From assembly GCA_905220665.1 (NCBI GenBank), contig CAJNAR010000148.1, positions 124,001 through 188,000 on the forward strand: a stretch of 64,000 nt of DNA, in the 5' to 3' direction. Both the position numbers and the translations under genes were made by a program. The notes beneath the pieces are model-generated. The model saw nothing but the letters and a program-made list of their open reading frames with translations, did no database searches and was not told the origin of the DNA. This document shows positions 20,176 through 31,952 of the stretch, in pieces; within the stretch, counting starts at the first letter, position 1; the number at the start of each line of letters is the position of its first letter. The stretch is from Albugo candida. Its lineage: Eukaryota; Oomycota; Peronosporomycetes; Albuginales; Albuginaceae.

Positions 20176-21860
20176 TCACAAGTGTTCATGATATGTATAA
20201 TGCTCTCTCCATGCAATCAGACTGAGACGATCGGAGCGTGGCAGAGAGCTTGGGAGGAGCTCTACGTTGGATACTGCACTTTCTAGTAGAAGAGCATGGC
20301 TTCGAGCTGGTTTCCAATGGACGTCGAGCTTTTTCCAGCTGTCATTGCAAAACTTAAGTGATTGGAAAAAACACGTAGGAAGAAAGTAATAATATAAACT
20401 AACCTGTTCAGATACTATCCGAAGGGCGTAATGTGAGATCTTCCGGTTGATATGTTGAAAAATGTCACCACGTGGGGTCGGCTGCGCGAAAGGTAAAATT
20501 TTCATTTGCTGATTCGCCAGTTTTGTGGTGAATTCGATCTGAAAGCTTTTTATGGACTGAACTATCCGCTCGCAACACCCAAAAACAGATTTTCCATGCT
20601 GCTTGCGATGAACTCTGTCACGACATTGTGGGCACCTTCTCCACGTGAAATGACTGTGTGACCGAAGAGCCGAATCCAATTCGTCCATGCTCGAACGAAT
20701 TTCTCCTTGTGGGGATCGATCCACGCCTTGGCTAGATACTCCACAAATTTCGTGTAGCGTTCTTTCCATATGAGCTGGATCGTTTCCCAATTTTCATTGA
20801 ACTCTGCGATCGTGTTTGAGTAGACCACCTGCATAACAAGGAATAACTTATAACATGAATGAAAATTACTAAACATAAACAAAAAATGGCAACTAAGCGA
20901 TCTCCAATCCTTCGAAAATGCTTTCCACTCATCATTCTTTCCAGTAAAATGGATCTTGCATTTGGCGACGACGTTCTTCTCAATGTGCCAAATGCAAAGT
21001 AGGATAGAGAGCAAGCTCTCGGTCAATAACGAATACTTTCGGTTAATGGTCGGCGTGGAAAAGTTGTCGTAAGAAGTTGATGGCGGTAACCTACGAGTCA
21101 GCATCCTCGTTCTTCATGAATACAGAGGCCGCCGAGAACTTGGAATATAGCATGGTATTTCCAACAACGTGGAGCAAAGGAAATCTCGTCTTGCTTGCTG
21201 TATAGGTGCAATCTAGCAACAAGACGTCACAGTTCTTCCTTAAGAGTTCCACATTCTTTGAATGAGTGAAGAACAAATGTGTGATGCGCTCATCGGAATC
21301 TTTCTCGATATTTATTTCGAACCCAGAGCCCGTGAAGGTTTCGAAGAGCATATCCAATGGAGTTCGTCCATCGAGTTTCCTGATTGCATTATTTTGCTTC
21401 AAATTCCAGAATTTCGCTTAGTGAGTTGCAACTGCTGGCCTTGCTCTAGCATGATGGTTTGAACCTGCCTAGCTTTCAAACCGGACGGAAAGAGTCCAGC
21501 AATTTTCTCCTCTTGAGACTCCGAGATGCGAGTGTGAACGGGATGAGCGGTCCTGGCGGTGGAAGGTTCGTGGTAATGCTCGTTGCATGTAATTGTAAAG
21601 GACCAGGTGCCGTCTATAATTGGGAGAAGATTGTTAATGAGAACGTTGAATTCTCGGTGAACTCATTTACCATGATGCGTGGCTTTACCTTTCGACTCCT
21701 GCTCAACACCTTTGGAAGGACAGTCAATGAGTGCACTTCCTTTCGCCTTCCGAACCCTTGTTTCTTGGACAAGTCCGTGACGGTTTCGATCTACGCCTCC
21801 ACGATTTCATTTGTAGTGAGCAACTTGTCGTCCATCTCGTTGCCTATATGAGTAACTGGT
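20176..21860 (-). pseudogene. Decayed MULE-type transposase
   Basis: Minus-strand fragments in several frames read in the order of a Mutator-like transposase. The zinc-finger-side part is near 21480-21600 (WSFTITCNEHYHEPS, then AHPVHTRISESQEEKI). The catalytic core follows at 21402-21091 (NCDVLLLDCTYTASKTRFPLL, the first-aspartate DxTY region) and 21030-20700 (LCIWHIEKNVVAKCK, FNENWETIQ, YKEKFVRAWTNWIRLFGHTVISRGEGAH spread over the frame). A C-terminal part, SHYALRIVSEQ, is near 20410. Frameshifts and stops separate these pieces, so this copy is dead. I did not find terminal inverted repeats. Confidence 0.7.
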
Positions 21861-24489
21861 GACGATTCCATAGCCATTTGCAGCAGCTACCACATTCATA
21901 TGTTCTTTCATGGTCTTCCGCGCGGTGAATTGCTCGTTCTACTGCTGCTCCATGTCCGTGCCTGCTGAGAGTGCTGCGGATATCTAGTGAATGAGCTTGT
22001 GTATAAAGTATACAAGTGACCTGATTGGCTGGCATACTCAGCAGCAATTTAATTTTGTGAGCTGTGATTGGTTAAATTAATTGTCTGGGGCCGTAGTTTT
22101 TATGTCTGTGGCCATAGCGGCTCCCTTTATTTTAAATCAGCTTGCTTGCTGAAGAAGTGCAAAATACCACTTAGCAAATGCTTGGTATCGAATTGTGGGA
22201 CCTATTCATTATCCGTTTTTGAAGATGGCTATACAAATAAATACATTAGATCAGTTTATTTGTCACGCCTTCATAATGCAGATCACTTCTATGATAAAAC
22301 AGCCCCGTTATTACCGATTAGTATCTTATGAGGTCGGTTTATTCGATACTGAATTTTGGCTCCCTGTAGTTCTATCTAGTTGATCCAGCACCATTTATGA
22401 TCTAAATGGCTATTTTTGTCTATGAACGGCACAAGGATTAAATAGTTCAGATTAGTCGAAAAGAGAGAAGCGAATAATCATTTACCAAATATTAAAAAAA
22501 AGCTTGTGCGCATATTCAATCGATACAACATCTGAAAATCAATTTAAGGATTTTGTTGCATTTTGAAGTCAGCAGATAAGCTCCGTAAATCTTCACCTTG
22601 GGCATACTACAGCATGCTGCTAGTGATGCATATCAGCTGTACCTATGTTACGCGTGTCATTCGCTTTGGCAGCTACTGAAGACTCTGACTCGAAAGAATG
22701 ATGAGTTTGTTCTATCAGTAAAAAATGCTGTGGTGTACAGCTCGGCTCATACCCTTTGATTAAAAAAAATACACAGAATGTAGAACGATTACCAAAGAAC
22801 AATTTATCAGTTAACGTTGCGCATCTTATAATCGTTGAGCTACTACCAGAACTTTTGCATTTCTGCATCCTTTATCTTTTCTGCTCGTTTGCTGAATGTA
22901 GGCCAGGCGTTGAGGCAAGGGATCGTGGGTGTTACACCACTTGAACGCAGCCACCCTTTTCAAACGCAATAAAAGAATGTGCAATATCTCTGTCGTTGTA
23001 CTGCGACTAATCTTCCACACAGCAACTCGGAAGGCAGCTCCATAGAACCATTGCCCCCCTGCTCTATCCTAACGTGAACTTTGTAAGTTTGTGTTTTCGA
23101 GACAAAATAAACAGGCTCAAGTAATATCTAAAAAAAATGCCAACTGTAAACCTAGAAAGATACTTAGCCGATACAAAAACATCAGGATGAAAGTTGCTAG
23201 ATTATACCTTCGATCCCCACAGAGTTTGGAGCATGTTTTGTTATTAAGCAATATACTGTCAACTGGTCTACGCGCCAGTAAGCATACACGCTAAAATATG
23301 TTGAGCATGTTTCCAACGGATACGTATTCACTATCTTTTTTAGATTATATGAATATCATACATTATGACGGTACATCGAAGCCAATGCTCTTACGTACTA
23401 ATACATTTAAAGGCAGGGTAACGAGTCAAGGATCCAACCAAATTAACGATACGTCCCAACGATACACGAATAAGTCTGCAAAATAATCAACATTGTACTA
23501 TATGCTCTCGAACTATTTGATGCATCATTTGGACGGTGGTTAGAAAGCCATAAAGCTTTCTACGATCAGAAACATTCCCGAAAGTGTTTTAGTATTTTGC
23601 AGCCGAATACTCGCGTACCATCCAAATTTAACCTATCGTGTAAAATGTAGCTAACGTACTATCCGACCATAGAGCTCTTTCGGCTGGCTATCTATTATTA
23701 CATTTCCGGGTGACGAGACAGAAGAAGACTATGTATGTTCGGTTCAATTCCATACAAGCATAGTCAATACTATGATTACACTATATCAAAAATATTCGAT
23801 TGGCCGTAGTACCTTTTATGCACATGGCTCATAAAACAGCATCTGGAAAGCAGCGACCACGTCTCCTATCGGCTAGGCATCTATCACCTGATAGCGTAGA
23901 GACAGCTAGCTTTCTGTCTATGACTAATGACTATTTCTAGTCAGGTGGCGTTATCAGTGATAATTTAGTTTTTTAAAATCTTTAGTCTTTAACTGCACCA
24001 GTGCCAGCTATCTGTATCCAAGTTCAGTCTATCTACCAACCAATTTGACGTTTGGATAGTGAGAACTCATCTGATCGATGCAAGCAAAGAAGTTTTAAAA
24101 GAGTAAACAAGATATCATTCTTGTCGCGAAAGTATCATCGCTTGGGACTTGTATTTAGTCATGCTAGACAATAAAAGTTTGAGAATAGCACTCAGAAGAG
24201 ATAAGCCAAGTAAGTTTGGATGCTTCATGCTCTCATGTATTTCAGTAGTAATGATACCGCCAATAGACATTCTTTCTATAAGTCACAACCACACGAAGAG
24301 GGACGACAGCATGTTACTACTTGGTTGAGCTATTGCAAGCATTTGTTCAAAGACCGCAGTGTAACAATGATGGCTATTAACAAAGTTCGCGAACTTAAGG
24401 CGCGAAAAAGTGGACCGCTTCCATTTTATCCGAATTATTATCACAACTCAAAGTCGGGTGGGTACATTGCACGCACGAAGAATTCCATT
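21861..24489. other. Gene-poor stretch with the left flank of segment copy B
   Basis: No gene is supportable from 21861 to about 24100. From about 24103 the sequence aligns with 9757 onward. An open frame does extend from ATG 24220 into effector copy B (90 codons upstream of its signal peptide), but copy A has no matching coding extension, so I treat it as 5' flank. Confidence 0.45.
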
Positions 24490-26415
24490 ATGCACTATCC
24501 TCGATTGACGTGGACTATTCTTCTATGGCTCTCCAGCTACCTGTTTCATCATGTATCTCCTGTATTGCAGCAAGCTGGCATGAAGCTCTTTTACTTGGAA
24601 GAGAATAACCTAGAAGAATGCACACATTGTCTTCTCTATGGTATAGGAGCAACTCGCTTGACACCAACTTCCTTAATACCAGCTGAAGATGCTCGTGACA
24701 GCAATGTGGTCGAGTACAAAGCTATTGGCTCGCAATTTTTCTTTGCATCTGCTTCGAACTTTTGCCAGGGTCGGAACATGTGTATCAACGTAGAAACGCA
24801 CAATATTCACAACATCGACGAAAAAGGGGCGGATTTGAGCTCCATGCCAGAAAAAGTAAGCGAAATAACTAAAAAAAAAAAGGTGTGCTTGATCAAGTCA
24901 AAAGCGTCTATGAATGTTCTGTGTGCAATCTGCCTCGAGGAAGCCAGTGGTACGCAGTATTTTGGACAATTTCACCTTCTTTCATATCTACGTCATAAAA
25001 GTAGCGCTCTGCTTGTCATGTTCAGCGAGCGCACAGAAGAAGATATAGCAAAGTCGTGTGACACCCATTGTGGAACTAGATTTGTGTCCCTGAAAAGCCC
25101 ACATTGCGGTCATATTCTCACCAAATTATTACAAGAGAGCGATGCACTGCCTCATTCCCACTGGCCATACGAGGGAGTGCAAAAAATCACTGATAGTACA
25201 GGCGCTCCAGATTATTCAATTACAAAATCAATGTTACAGAATCATTATTGCCTGACGACACAAAAGGCGAAAGCAGAGTTTGACAAGTGTCAAAGTTGCC
25301 TGGTACGCCAGATCGGTGGACTGATTGTAGCCGATAAAACAGCCCGTTTGAAAGGAGCCAACGATCTACATCATATTATACACTTGTTCGGCAGATTCGG
25401 CAAAAAGGACAAGGTGACGACGGAATGTCAACATATAGCATGTGGGAAAATAATCTTCAAGGAAAGGGATGATCCGGCTTGTCTGATACAATTCCACGAT
25501 ATCTTTGTCAAGCCACAAGAGATGAAACAAATAACCGCAAGGAAACTAATACACTGGGAAAAACACTCACCTGAACCCACAAGTCCCGCAGTTGCAAGCG
25601 AGTGCATCTGGGCATCAAAATCTGAAGAAGGCTGGATATGTCAAAGTTGTCTCAAAAGGTATTCTCCAAAAGTAATGAAACTCTCAGAACACGCGACGTT
25701 GGCTACAATAACCTCTTATACGTTGAAAAGCTCTGCTGCTCAATGTGTAGATGATTCCAATTGCGATCAAGTCGTCTTCGTTCCCTTTCCTATTTGCAAT
25801 TATGAGATACTTCTACAAGAAGAACCAGCTGCGAATGATGCTCATAGAAGAAATATATTGAGCGGCAGCATCTCACCCGATACGCAATTTCAAAAGACAC
25901 AATTATGGGAGTTACTTCATAAAAATCCTGATTTGGAAAGTATATATTCTCAAGATACTGAAAGACCTAAAAGAAGTAGGGTTAATCCTGTTGGCTTTGA
26001 CCTCAATATTCCCGCTTCGATGATGGAGCTCGAACAAGTCGCGGTTGTACATTGGAGATCCGAGGAACCGTGGAAATGCTTGGAATGCCTTGCGATGAAG
26101 GAGTCAGTGATCATGATATCTATCGAAAGATCGTATGCATGGGTGATTGATCATTATGAGAATTTATACAGAAAAGGCTGGAAGTGCCCAAATTGTCAAA
26201 TTCAAAAGAAAGCGTTTTCCTTGTCTCTTGACGTACGCTCAATGCGATCTCTTTCGCCGATTGAAATCCGCAACCTCTATTCGCCCGGTCAATTGAAAAC
26301 GAAGTCAAAAAGGGGCACATCAGGCAATCTACCCGTAGCCAATCCCGAAGCACATGACACTAGCGTGTTCCTTGATGGGAAGCAGCCTAATGCAGAAAAT
26401 CATTCGAATCAATGA
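24490..26415 (+). CDS. Secreted CCG-class effector candidate, copy B
   Basis: A 641-aa intronless paralogue of the gene at 10416. It has the same signal peptide (MHYPRLTWTILLWLSSYLFH), the same CX2CX5G motif at C44-TH-C47-LLYGI-G53 and the same five CxxCL modules (pairs CTHC, CAIC, CQSC, CQSC, CLEC; closing pairs in the first to fifth modules CQGRNMC, CDTHC, a weakly conserved CQHIAC, CVDDSNC, CPNC). The C-terminal half from about residue 365 is almost identical to copy A, while the middle (residues about 230-360) is clearly diverged. The open frame reaches ATG 24220, which would add 90 residues and bury the signal peptide; conservation with copy A and the secretion signal favour 24490. The likely role is a secreted virulence protein of unknown target. 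Confidence 0.8.
   Translation: MHYPRLTWTILLWLSSYLFHHVSPVLQQAGMKLFYLEENNLEECTHCLLYGIGATRLTPTSLIPAEDARDSNVVEYKAIGSQFFFASASNFCQGRNMCINVETHNIHNIDEKGADLSSMPEKVSEITKKKKVCLIKSKASMNVLCAICLEEASGTQYFGQFHLLSYLRHKSSALLVMFSERTEEDIAKSCDTHCGTRFVSLKSPHCGHILTKLLQESDALPHSHWPYEGVQKITDSTGAPDYSITKSMLQNHYCLTTQKAKAEFDKCQSCLVRQIGGLIVADKTARLKGANDLHHIIHLFGRFGKKDKVTTECQHIACGKIIFKERDDPACLIQFHDIFVKPQEMKQITARKLIHWEKHSPEPTSPAVASECIWASKSEEGWICQSCLKRYSPKVMKLSEHATLATITSYTLKSSAAQCVDDSNCDQVVFVPFPICNYEILLQEEPAANDAHRRNILSGSISPDTQFQKTQLWELLHKNPDLESIYSQDTERPKRSRVNPVGFDLNIPASMMELEQVAVVHWRSEEPWKCLECLAMKESVIMISIERSYAWVIDHYENLYRKGWKCPNCQIQKKAFSLSLDVRSMRSLSPIEIRNLYSPGQLKTKSKRGTSGNLPVANPEAHDTSVFLDGKQPNAENHSNQ
24619..24648 (+). other. CCG motif (CX2CX5G) of effector copy B
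   Basis: Codes for CTHCLLYGIG followed by ATRLTP, at the same residue positions (44-53) as in copy A. Confidence 0.8.
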
Positions 26416-29141
26416 AGCAACTGTAGGGAATACTAATTGTTGTTGCCTCCGATTTTAATGAAAGAGGAAAGTTTTCCTTAGGAAGGCGTTTTACATGGTT
26501 GGGGCTAAGGACTTGCTAAAACTGTTTATACAATCTTTCTTCTGATCTATCTGATAATGTTATCAAATGACCGCACGATGATTTCGACCTGACCTGCACA
26601 CTCATCGCACAGCTTTTTTCAGTATTGCGGCGTTCTATTTGCAGTAGTACACCTGACGTAATTAGTGTCCGAGCTGGTAAAAACGAAAGTGAGCTCATTT
26701 AGATCCTTAGTACACAACCATGCTCTAATATAAGCCAACTGACTTCTTTACTTTGTCAAGGATTTCATTACACTGTTTATCTGGTTCTTTAACTACCTTC
26801 CTTATCCTAACATGAGCCCTGACCATGTGAATATCACAGAAGTCTGACTTTAAACCGAGGGAGGCAGATATTTTCCAAGCTTGTTGCTTGGGTGGGCTCA
26901 AACCGCTGCCCACACTCCCGGGATCGAACTAACGACCTCCGGCAGGGGGTTTACTGACTTCTTGACTGAATTATTTGCCTGATTTCTAGAATACGCCATC
27001 GCTTGCGTAAAAATATATTGCCTTTTGCATGTCGTGGTGCCCTACACTAGAGATGTACTAGCGATAGAGATTGCATGCAATTGTTCTTGCTTGTGGTTCA
27101 AATAGATGGCACAGTATTCTTTTGTTGAGAGTTCTTTCACTTTGGGAAAACCCGCGTGCAAGTCCCTCTAGCGCGTTTCTTCGCTTTCCTTCATACAAAT
27201 ACGAGATCCTTCTTGCTCGCTTGATACGCGTATCTATTAGTTATGGGTCAATGAGCTTATTTGCGTTCAAATATACAGTGATAAAGACTTTTTTATATTG
27301 GCCTTCATGGCCGAGGCGTGTAAAAGCGCTATTGTGCTGTGATTGCGTCAGAAATAGGTCTGCCATCTCGACGTCGCATAAGGCGGATATAAACAGGTTA
27401 GTCTCAGCACGACGAATAGCCATAACAAGAAGCTTTCCCACTCTTATGAGAAAAAGATCGACAAAAAAGCAATTGCTCAACTGTTTAAATTAGAGCGCGC
27501 TTGGTGCACAGATGCAAGTTTGACTTGCATTATTCAGCAGCTATGAGTACAGATGTTTAGCATCGATTGCATTCGATTTGCATACGTTTTCCCTTTTGTT
27601 GTTTCAATCCAAACTGCTCACTGATAATGGTCACGCTTGATATCAAGCAAGTCTCTTTCAGACAGCATTCGTGTGTCATAAGGTGCCGACACTATGTCAA
27701 TGTTGTATAGACGTGATAAGATAAAAAAAAAAGCTCAAGTGCATTGTCTGTGCTGAAATCTCTTCTTCGAGTTCTTGTTTGAAGTAGACTTTGATTCGTC
27801 AGTGACAAATCACTAAATAATGTCTTTCGTATCTTGAATGATTCAAGAGGCATTATGATTGCTTCACAGCACGAATTGAGCTCCAGTGTGCAAAGATTAC
27901 AATTTTACATGCTTCATTCTTGACCCGAGGGGAGTAATTGCAGTGTTTACACATCGCGTTTCCGCTTTTCTCTACATTTTCGCAGTATCCAAGTATTTTG
28001 AAATAGGATACGTTACATTCCGACTATTGCTGGGCCTTTTGATGCTAATGGTGAAAGCCTTGATGTTGCTACGTGCTATGGTGCCGCCTTTATTATGTAA
28101 CCATCATCGTATGCATACCCTGCAACATTCATCTTGATAGAATTGGGAACACTGTTCAAGTTACTCTGTCGGCCTACATGAGGCTTTGGAAAGACATTCA
28201 GCCCACCACGACATAATGTCTGAGTGGAAAAAAAATGATGGAATCGGCCATTTTTGGAGTGCACATCCCAAGACGTGCTTTCTTACAATTTCGTCGATGA
28301 CTTGTCAGGATCACAATATACATTCACTACATTTTGGTAGCATTTTGCTATCGTTTGATAAATGGTCTCACTTTTGCCGACGATATGTATGAATCCATGC
28401 ACAAAGACGTTTCACGAGTATTTCCAGCATGAGCAGATATTCGATAGAACGAAGCGTGGGTGTACTATATAACGTTTGCTTTCCAGCGTACAGCTTATCG
28501 CTGACCTTGTAAGAAAATCATCATAGAAAACAGTTCTTTTTGTCGTCCTAAAGGCAAATAACGGCAGTAAATTAGGTTTCCCGCGGCACATACGGATTCG
28601 ATTTTGCCTCTGCTCCTTTAATAAGCTCAACTTTGTTTACCCATCTTTTTTGTATCCTTTTTATCACTGGCAAAGTGTCGCATTATTGCTAACTCGTTGG
28701 TGTCAAGCGGCTTGAAATGGAGTACTAGCAGAAAATTCAGACAGCATTTCATACTCTCCTTCAGCTCATTCGTACAATAAAATGCATGCGAATAAAAGCT
28801 AAATTGCCTTGCACAGCGATTGGTGAGACTCCTTCGGATGTCGCATGTGTATACTGATCGGCTGAGAACGATTAGCAATATATATTCTCTCGCATCCATA
28901 CGAATCCTCTCTTAAGCAAATTTTGCGTTTCTCAACGCCGGCGTCTTACTAAAATAAGGTTCGCTGTGTATTGCTATTGCATGATCTATCTGAAACAATA
29001 AGGTGCGCTACATCGTATCGCGTATATTTATTTATGTATGAGCCTATTGCGTCACGTGTTGGTTTGTCTATTGTATCGCTCACCACACCGCGATCAAGCT
29101 CTCCTTTCATGCAATTCCACAACACTTATACTCTCCTCTAA
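26416..29141. other. Gene-poor stretch, no gene recognised
   Basis: The first ~230 bp are the right flank of the duplicated segment. The rest holds only short frames in conflicting directions. A tRNA B-box-like sequence on the minus strand lies near 26920-26945 (AGTTCGATCCC in reverse complement), without a complete cloverleaf that I can draw. Confidence 0.4.
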
Positions 29142-30211
29142 ATGTATGTCAATAGAATGCTACAAACTGCTCGCAAACGAGCCACACAATCTTCTCCCCG
29201 ACACATTTCACTCATGACATTTAACATATTAGCACCGTGTTATTTCCGGCACGGAGGGCTTGTGGAGAGCGAATATGAGCATTTATACGTAGCACGCGCA
29301 CAGGAACTCGTGCAATTCATACAAAAGCAATGCTGCGATGTCATTTGTCTCCAAGAATACTGGTTCAATCAATCGTATCAAAACATTTTCCATTCCGCTT
29401 TTCAGCACTCGCACACCATCCATACAATTAAAAGGCCGGGAATCAAGCAAGACGGACTGGCTATTCTTGTGAATAAACAAAAATTGAAGATCAATTTTGT
29501 AAATCCAATCCAAGCCGGCGATCGCGTCGCGATGATGATGCACCTGACAATGAAGCCGCTCCACCAGTCATTTCTGCTGATCAATTCGCATTTGACGTTT
29601 CCCCATGGGCACGAGTACAAGCAGACGCGTCTTTCACAGATCCAACTGGTACTCAATTCGATACAGGGATACAAGGATCAACACAATTTGCAGGAGATGC
29701 CGGTGGTACGTTTGAGGTTGAGGTCATCATTCTAACGGAACTGACAGTTGTGGTAGCTTTTGTGTGGTGACTTTAACGATTACAATGATCCAGTGCATGA
29801 AAAGGTGCTGGAGAACGGGTACCAGAGTGTGTTTCAACAGATTCATGGTCGAGAAGCACGTATTACGCATTGTAATCATAAGAATCGTGAGGTTGGTGTG
29901 GACTTTATATTTGCATCAGGATTGGGTTTCGAGAAGAATGGCCAGAGTTTGATCCCGATATGTTGTGATTTGTTACCGCGTCATCTGCCCGATACAGCGA
30001 GGCTTAAACGACCTTCTTTTGGGCACGATTGGAATACTATTGAGGTGAGCTTTTCATATGCTTTTCCATAATTTTCAGTTTGGGTGTGTAGCGTCCATTG
30101 GAAATGCCAATTGAGCAATGTAAAGAGTCGCAGCAGCGTCTGGTTGATTACTGGTGCTTGATTTCCGATCACCGACCTCTGCTGGCTGTATTTGACTCGA
30201 GGAAAAGCTGA
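29142..30211 (+). CDS. Endonuclease/exonuclease/phosphatase (EEP) family hydrolase
   Basis: Three exons, 29142-29705, 29757-30044 and 30092-30211, with GT-AG introns of 51 and 47 bp (donors GTACGT and GTGAGC), giving 323 aa. The EEP (DNase I-like) catalytic signatures appear in order: LMTFNILAPC near residue 24, metal-binding CLQEYW near residue 68, LLINSHLTFPHG, GDFNDYNDP from about 192, and SDHRPLLAVF at the C-terminus. The family includes Mg-dependent nucleases, CCR4/nocturnin-type deadenylases, inositol phosphatases and sphingomyelinases. The sequence does not let me choose among them, and there is no LRR or other added domain. It converges on TSG101, with 122 bp between stops. Confidence 0.85.
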
Positions 30212-30333
30212 GTGACGGAGTTGGAGAAGTCGTACGCGTTGAATGTAAAGTAATAAAAATTCATGAGCCATATATTTGGCAATAGCGTTTCTTTAGCAAA
30301 CACAGTACCAATCCAAATGCAAAGGGAAAAATG

Positions 30334-31822
30334 TCAATGACGTGGGGGCTTTTCCCGCTGAAGTTGAGCTAATTTCTGAGCTAATGCCAGCGATAAAAAC
30401 TGTTTTGTGGAAAGCTTTCGAATTTGTTTCAGATACAAATCGAACGCGATGTTCCCATTGCTGAGACATCGATCCAAATAGTATAAAGCATCTTCACACG
30501 AGTGATAGTCAGCCAATGCCAAAAGTAGTCTGAATGGATTGTCAGTGAGCACAGAGCGATTGAATAGAACGTACTGAGTCGTGAGGCTATCCTTTGGCAA
30601 TATAATTGAGTCGATATCGACTTGAGTCTGACACATTGTGTGAGGAGAATCATAGAGGTTGCAAAGACGTACATTGGTGTCATAATGTCGCAGCCATTCG
30701 TCAGCTCGAGCGTTTTGCTGCATCAACACTTCTTTCCTTTTAGTGAGTTGTTCACAATGTCTCTGAAGCGATACGATTCCTTCCTCAACGCGCGTTTTCG
30801 ACTTTTTCAGCTGTATTTGATGCTCCATTTGAAGATCGATATCATCTGTTTCAAACTGTCATGGAGTTTGTCGTATAACTGGGGAACTTACCTTTGATAT
30901 CCTGAAAGCATTGTTGGACTCGGAGTTGTATCTCTGCAATCACATCCATCTTCAAGTTTCGTTTGACTCGGTCGTCATCCGAAATTCTTTGGCTCTGTCT
31001 CGAAGCTTTCAATTTGCGTCAAAAGCGCTCATTTACATACCTCCAAATCGATTGAATGGAACGATGAGGAAAGACGTTGTGATTCACAATCATTCCGTAT
31101 GCGTGAAGATCGATCCTCTGTCCATTGTGTGTGGTCTTTCTCCTCGATTTCCGATGTCATTTCATGTTTCGGCCGTTGAAATACCGGAGGAATTCCACCA
31201 AAGATCGAGCTCAGTTGAGCGACCAGTTCGACAAGTGTGTTGTTCTACTTCCAGGTAAGGATGTCAGTCGATTCTACATTGCCAAAGCTCTCTACCTCTT
31301 GCCAATCGGTGAGATAAGGAACGACAATAAATCCTTCCTTTGACACGTGCGGATGGCGTGGTCGTATCATCATTTCTGCACAAGAAAAAAGCATCAAAAC
31401 TCTGTTTTTGCGTCCGTGAACGAGTGTACCGGCGGTGGGACGAACAAAGCAAACTGGTGGCGCCATCGGGTACGTCTCCACGATCCAAATCTCCACGGGA
31501 ATATTATATCGATCATTACGGAAGTAAATCGGAATCGTTCCAGCTAAAAACAGATGATTTCCTGAACTTCCGTCGTTGTATGCTACAGAAAATGTGTTTT
31601 CAAGCGATTTGGCGCGGTGTGGGTCGCGTTATAGCGTACTAAAGATCCCGGACGCTGGTAGCAGTGAAGTAATTTGATTTAATACGTTAAAAACATCGTT
31701 TCGAACGCGCGTTTTTTGCTGTTTTCGGTGAAGAAGCGATAGTGAGGCTTTGTGTATGCATATTGCGAGTCAGAACGCACGAAATAGGTGTGTAGAGACG
31801 AAAGAAGTCGATCCAACTCCAT
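30334..31822 (-). CDS. TSG101: TSG101/VPS23, ESCRT-I subunit
   Basis: Seven exons on the minus strand: 31822-31781, 31718-31640, 31582-31430, 31375-31296, 31244-31041, 30994-30892 and 30845-30334. The six introns are 46-62 bp. The product is 390 aa, the same length as human TSG101. The UEV ubiquitin-binding domain is at residues 1-140 (NDGSSGNHLFLAGTIP, YPMAPPVCFVRPT, GFIVVPYLTDW), followed by a GIPPVFQRP linker, a coiled coil and the C-terminal steadiness box (EDALYYLDRCLSNGNIAFD, KQIRKLSTKQF). TSG101 recognises ubiquitinated cargo on endosomes and recruits later ESCRT complexes. The start is 130 bp from that of VPS33, in the opposite direction. Confidence 0.92.
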
Positions 31823-31952
31823 TGTGTTTGGCGAATGCATTCGATGGGATTACCGGTACGTTACCGGGAATTCGTTTGTCCTGGTCGTATGTGACGTGCC
31901 GTTAAGCTAGGTCATACCGTATCTGACGTATTTTACACTGGAATCAATCAAA
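31823..31952. promoter_or_regulatory. Shared divergent promoter of TSG101 and VPS33
   Basis: Only 130 bp separate the two start codons. It includes two TGACGT half-sites of the bZIP/CRE type (about 31892 and 31924). No TATA-like box is evident. The arrangement implies coupled expression of an ESCRT-I and a HOPS/CORVET subunit; that is inference. Confidence 0.5.

Larger units (their letters stand above)
24103..26650 (+). repeat. Duplicated effector segment, copy B
   Basis: Direct partner of 9757-12595, about 14.3 kb away, with the copia element and the MULE remnant in between. Divergence is highest in the flanks and in the first 1.1 kb of the gene. Confidence 0.75.

Noticed and set aside
29760..30071. 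Separate small gene starting at the GDFND motif
   Set aside because: It is the second exon of the EEP hydrolase; the splice at 29705/29757 joins both catalytic halves in frame.
31340..31642. Plus-strand frame across the TSG101 locus
   Set aside because: It is antisense to well-supported UEV exons and has no recognisable product.
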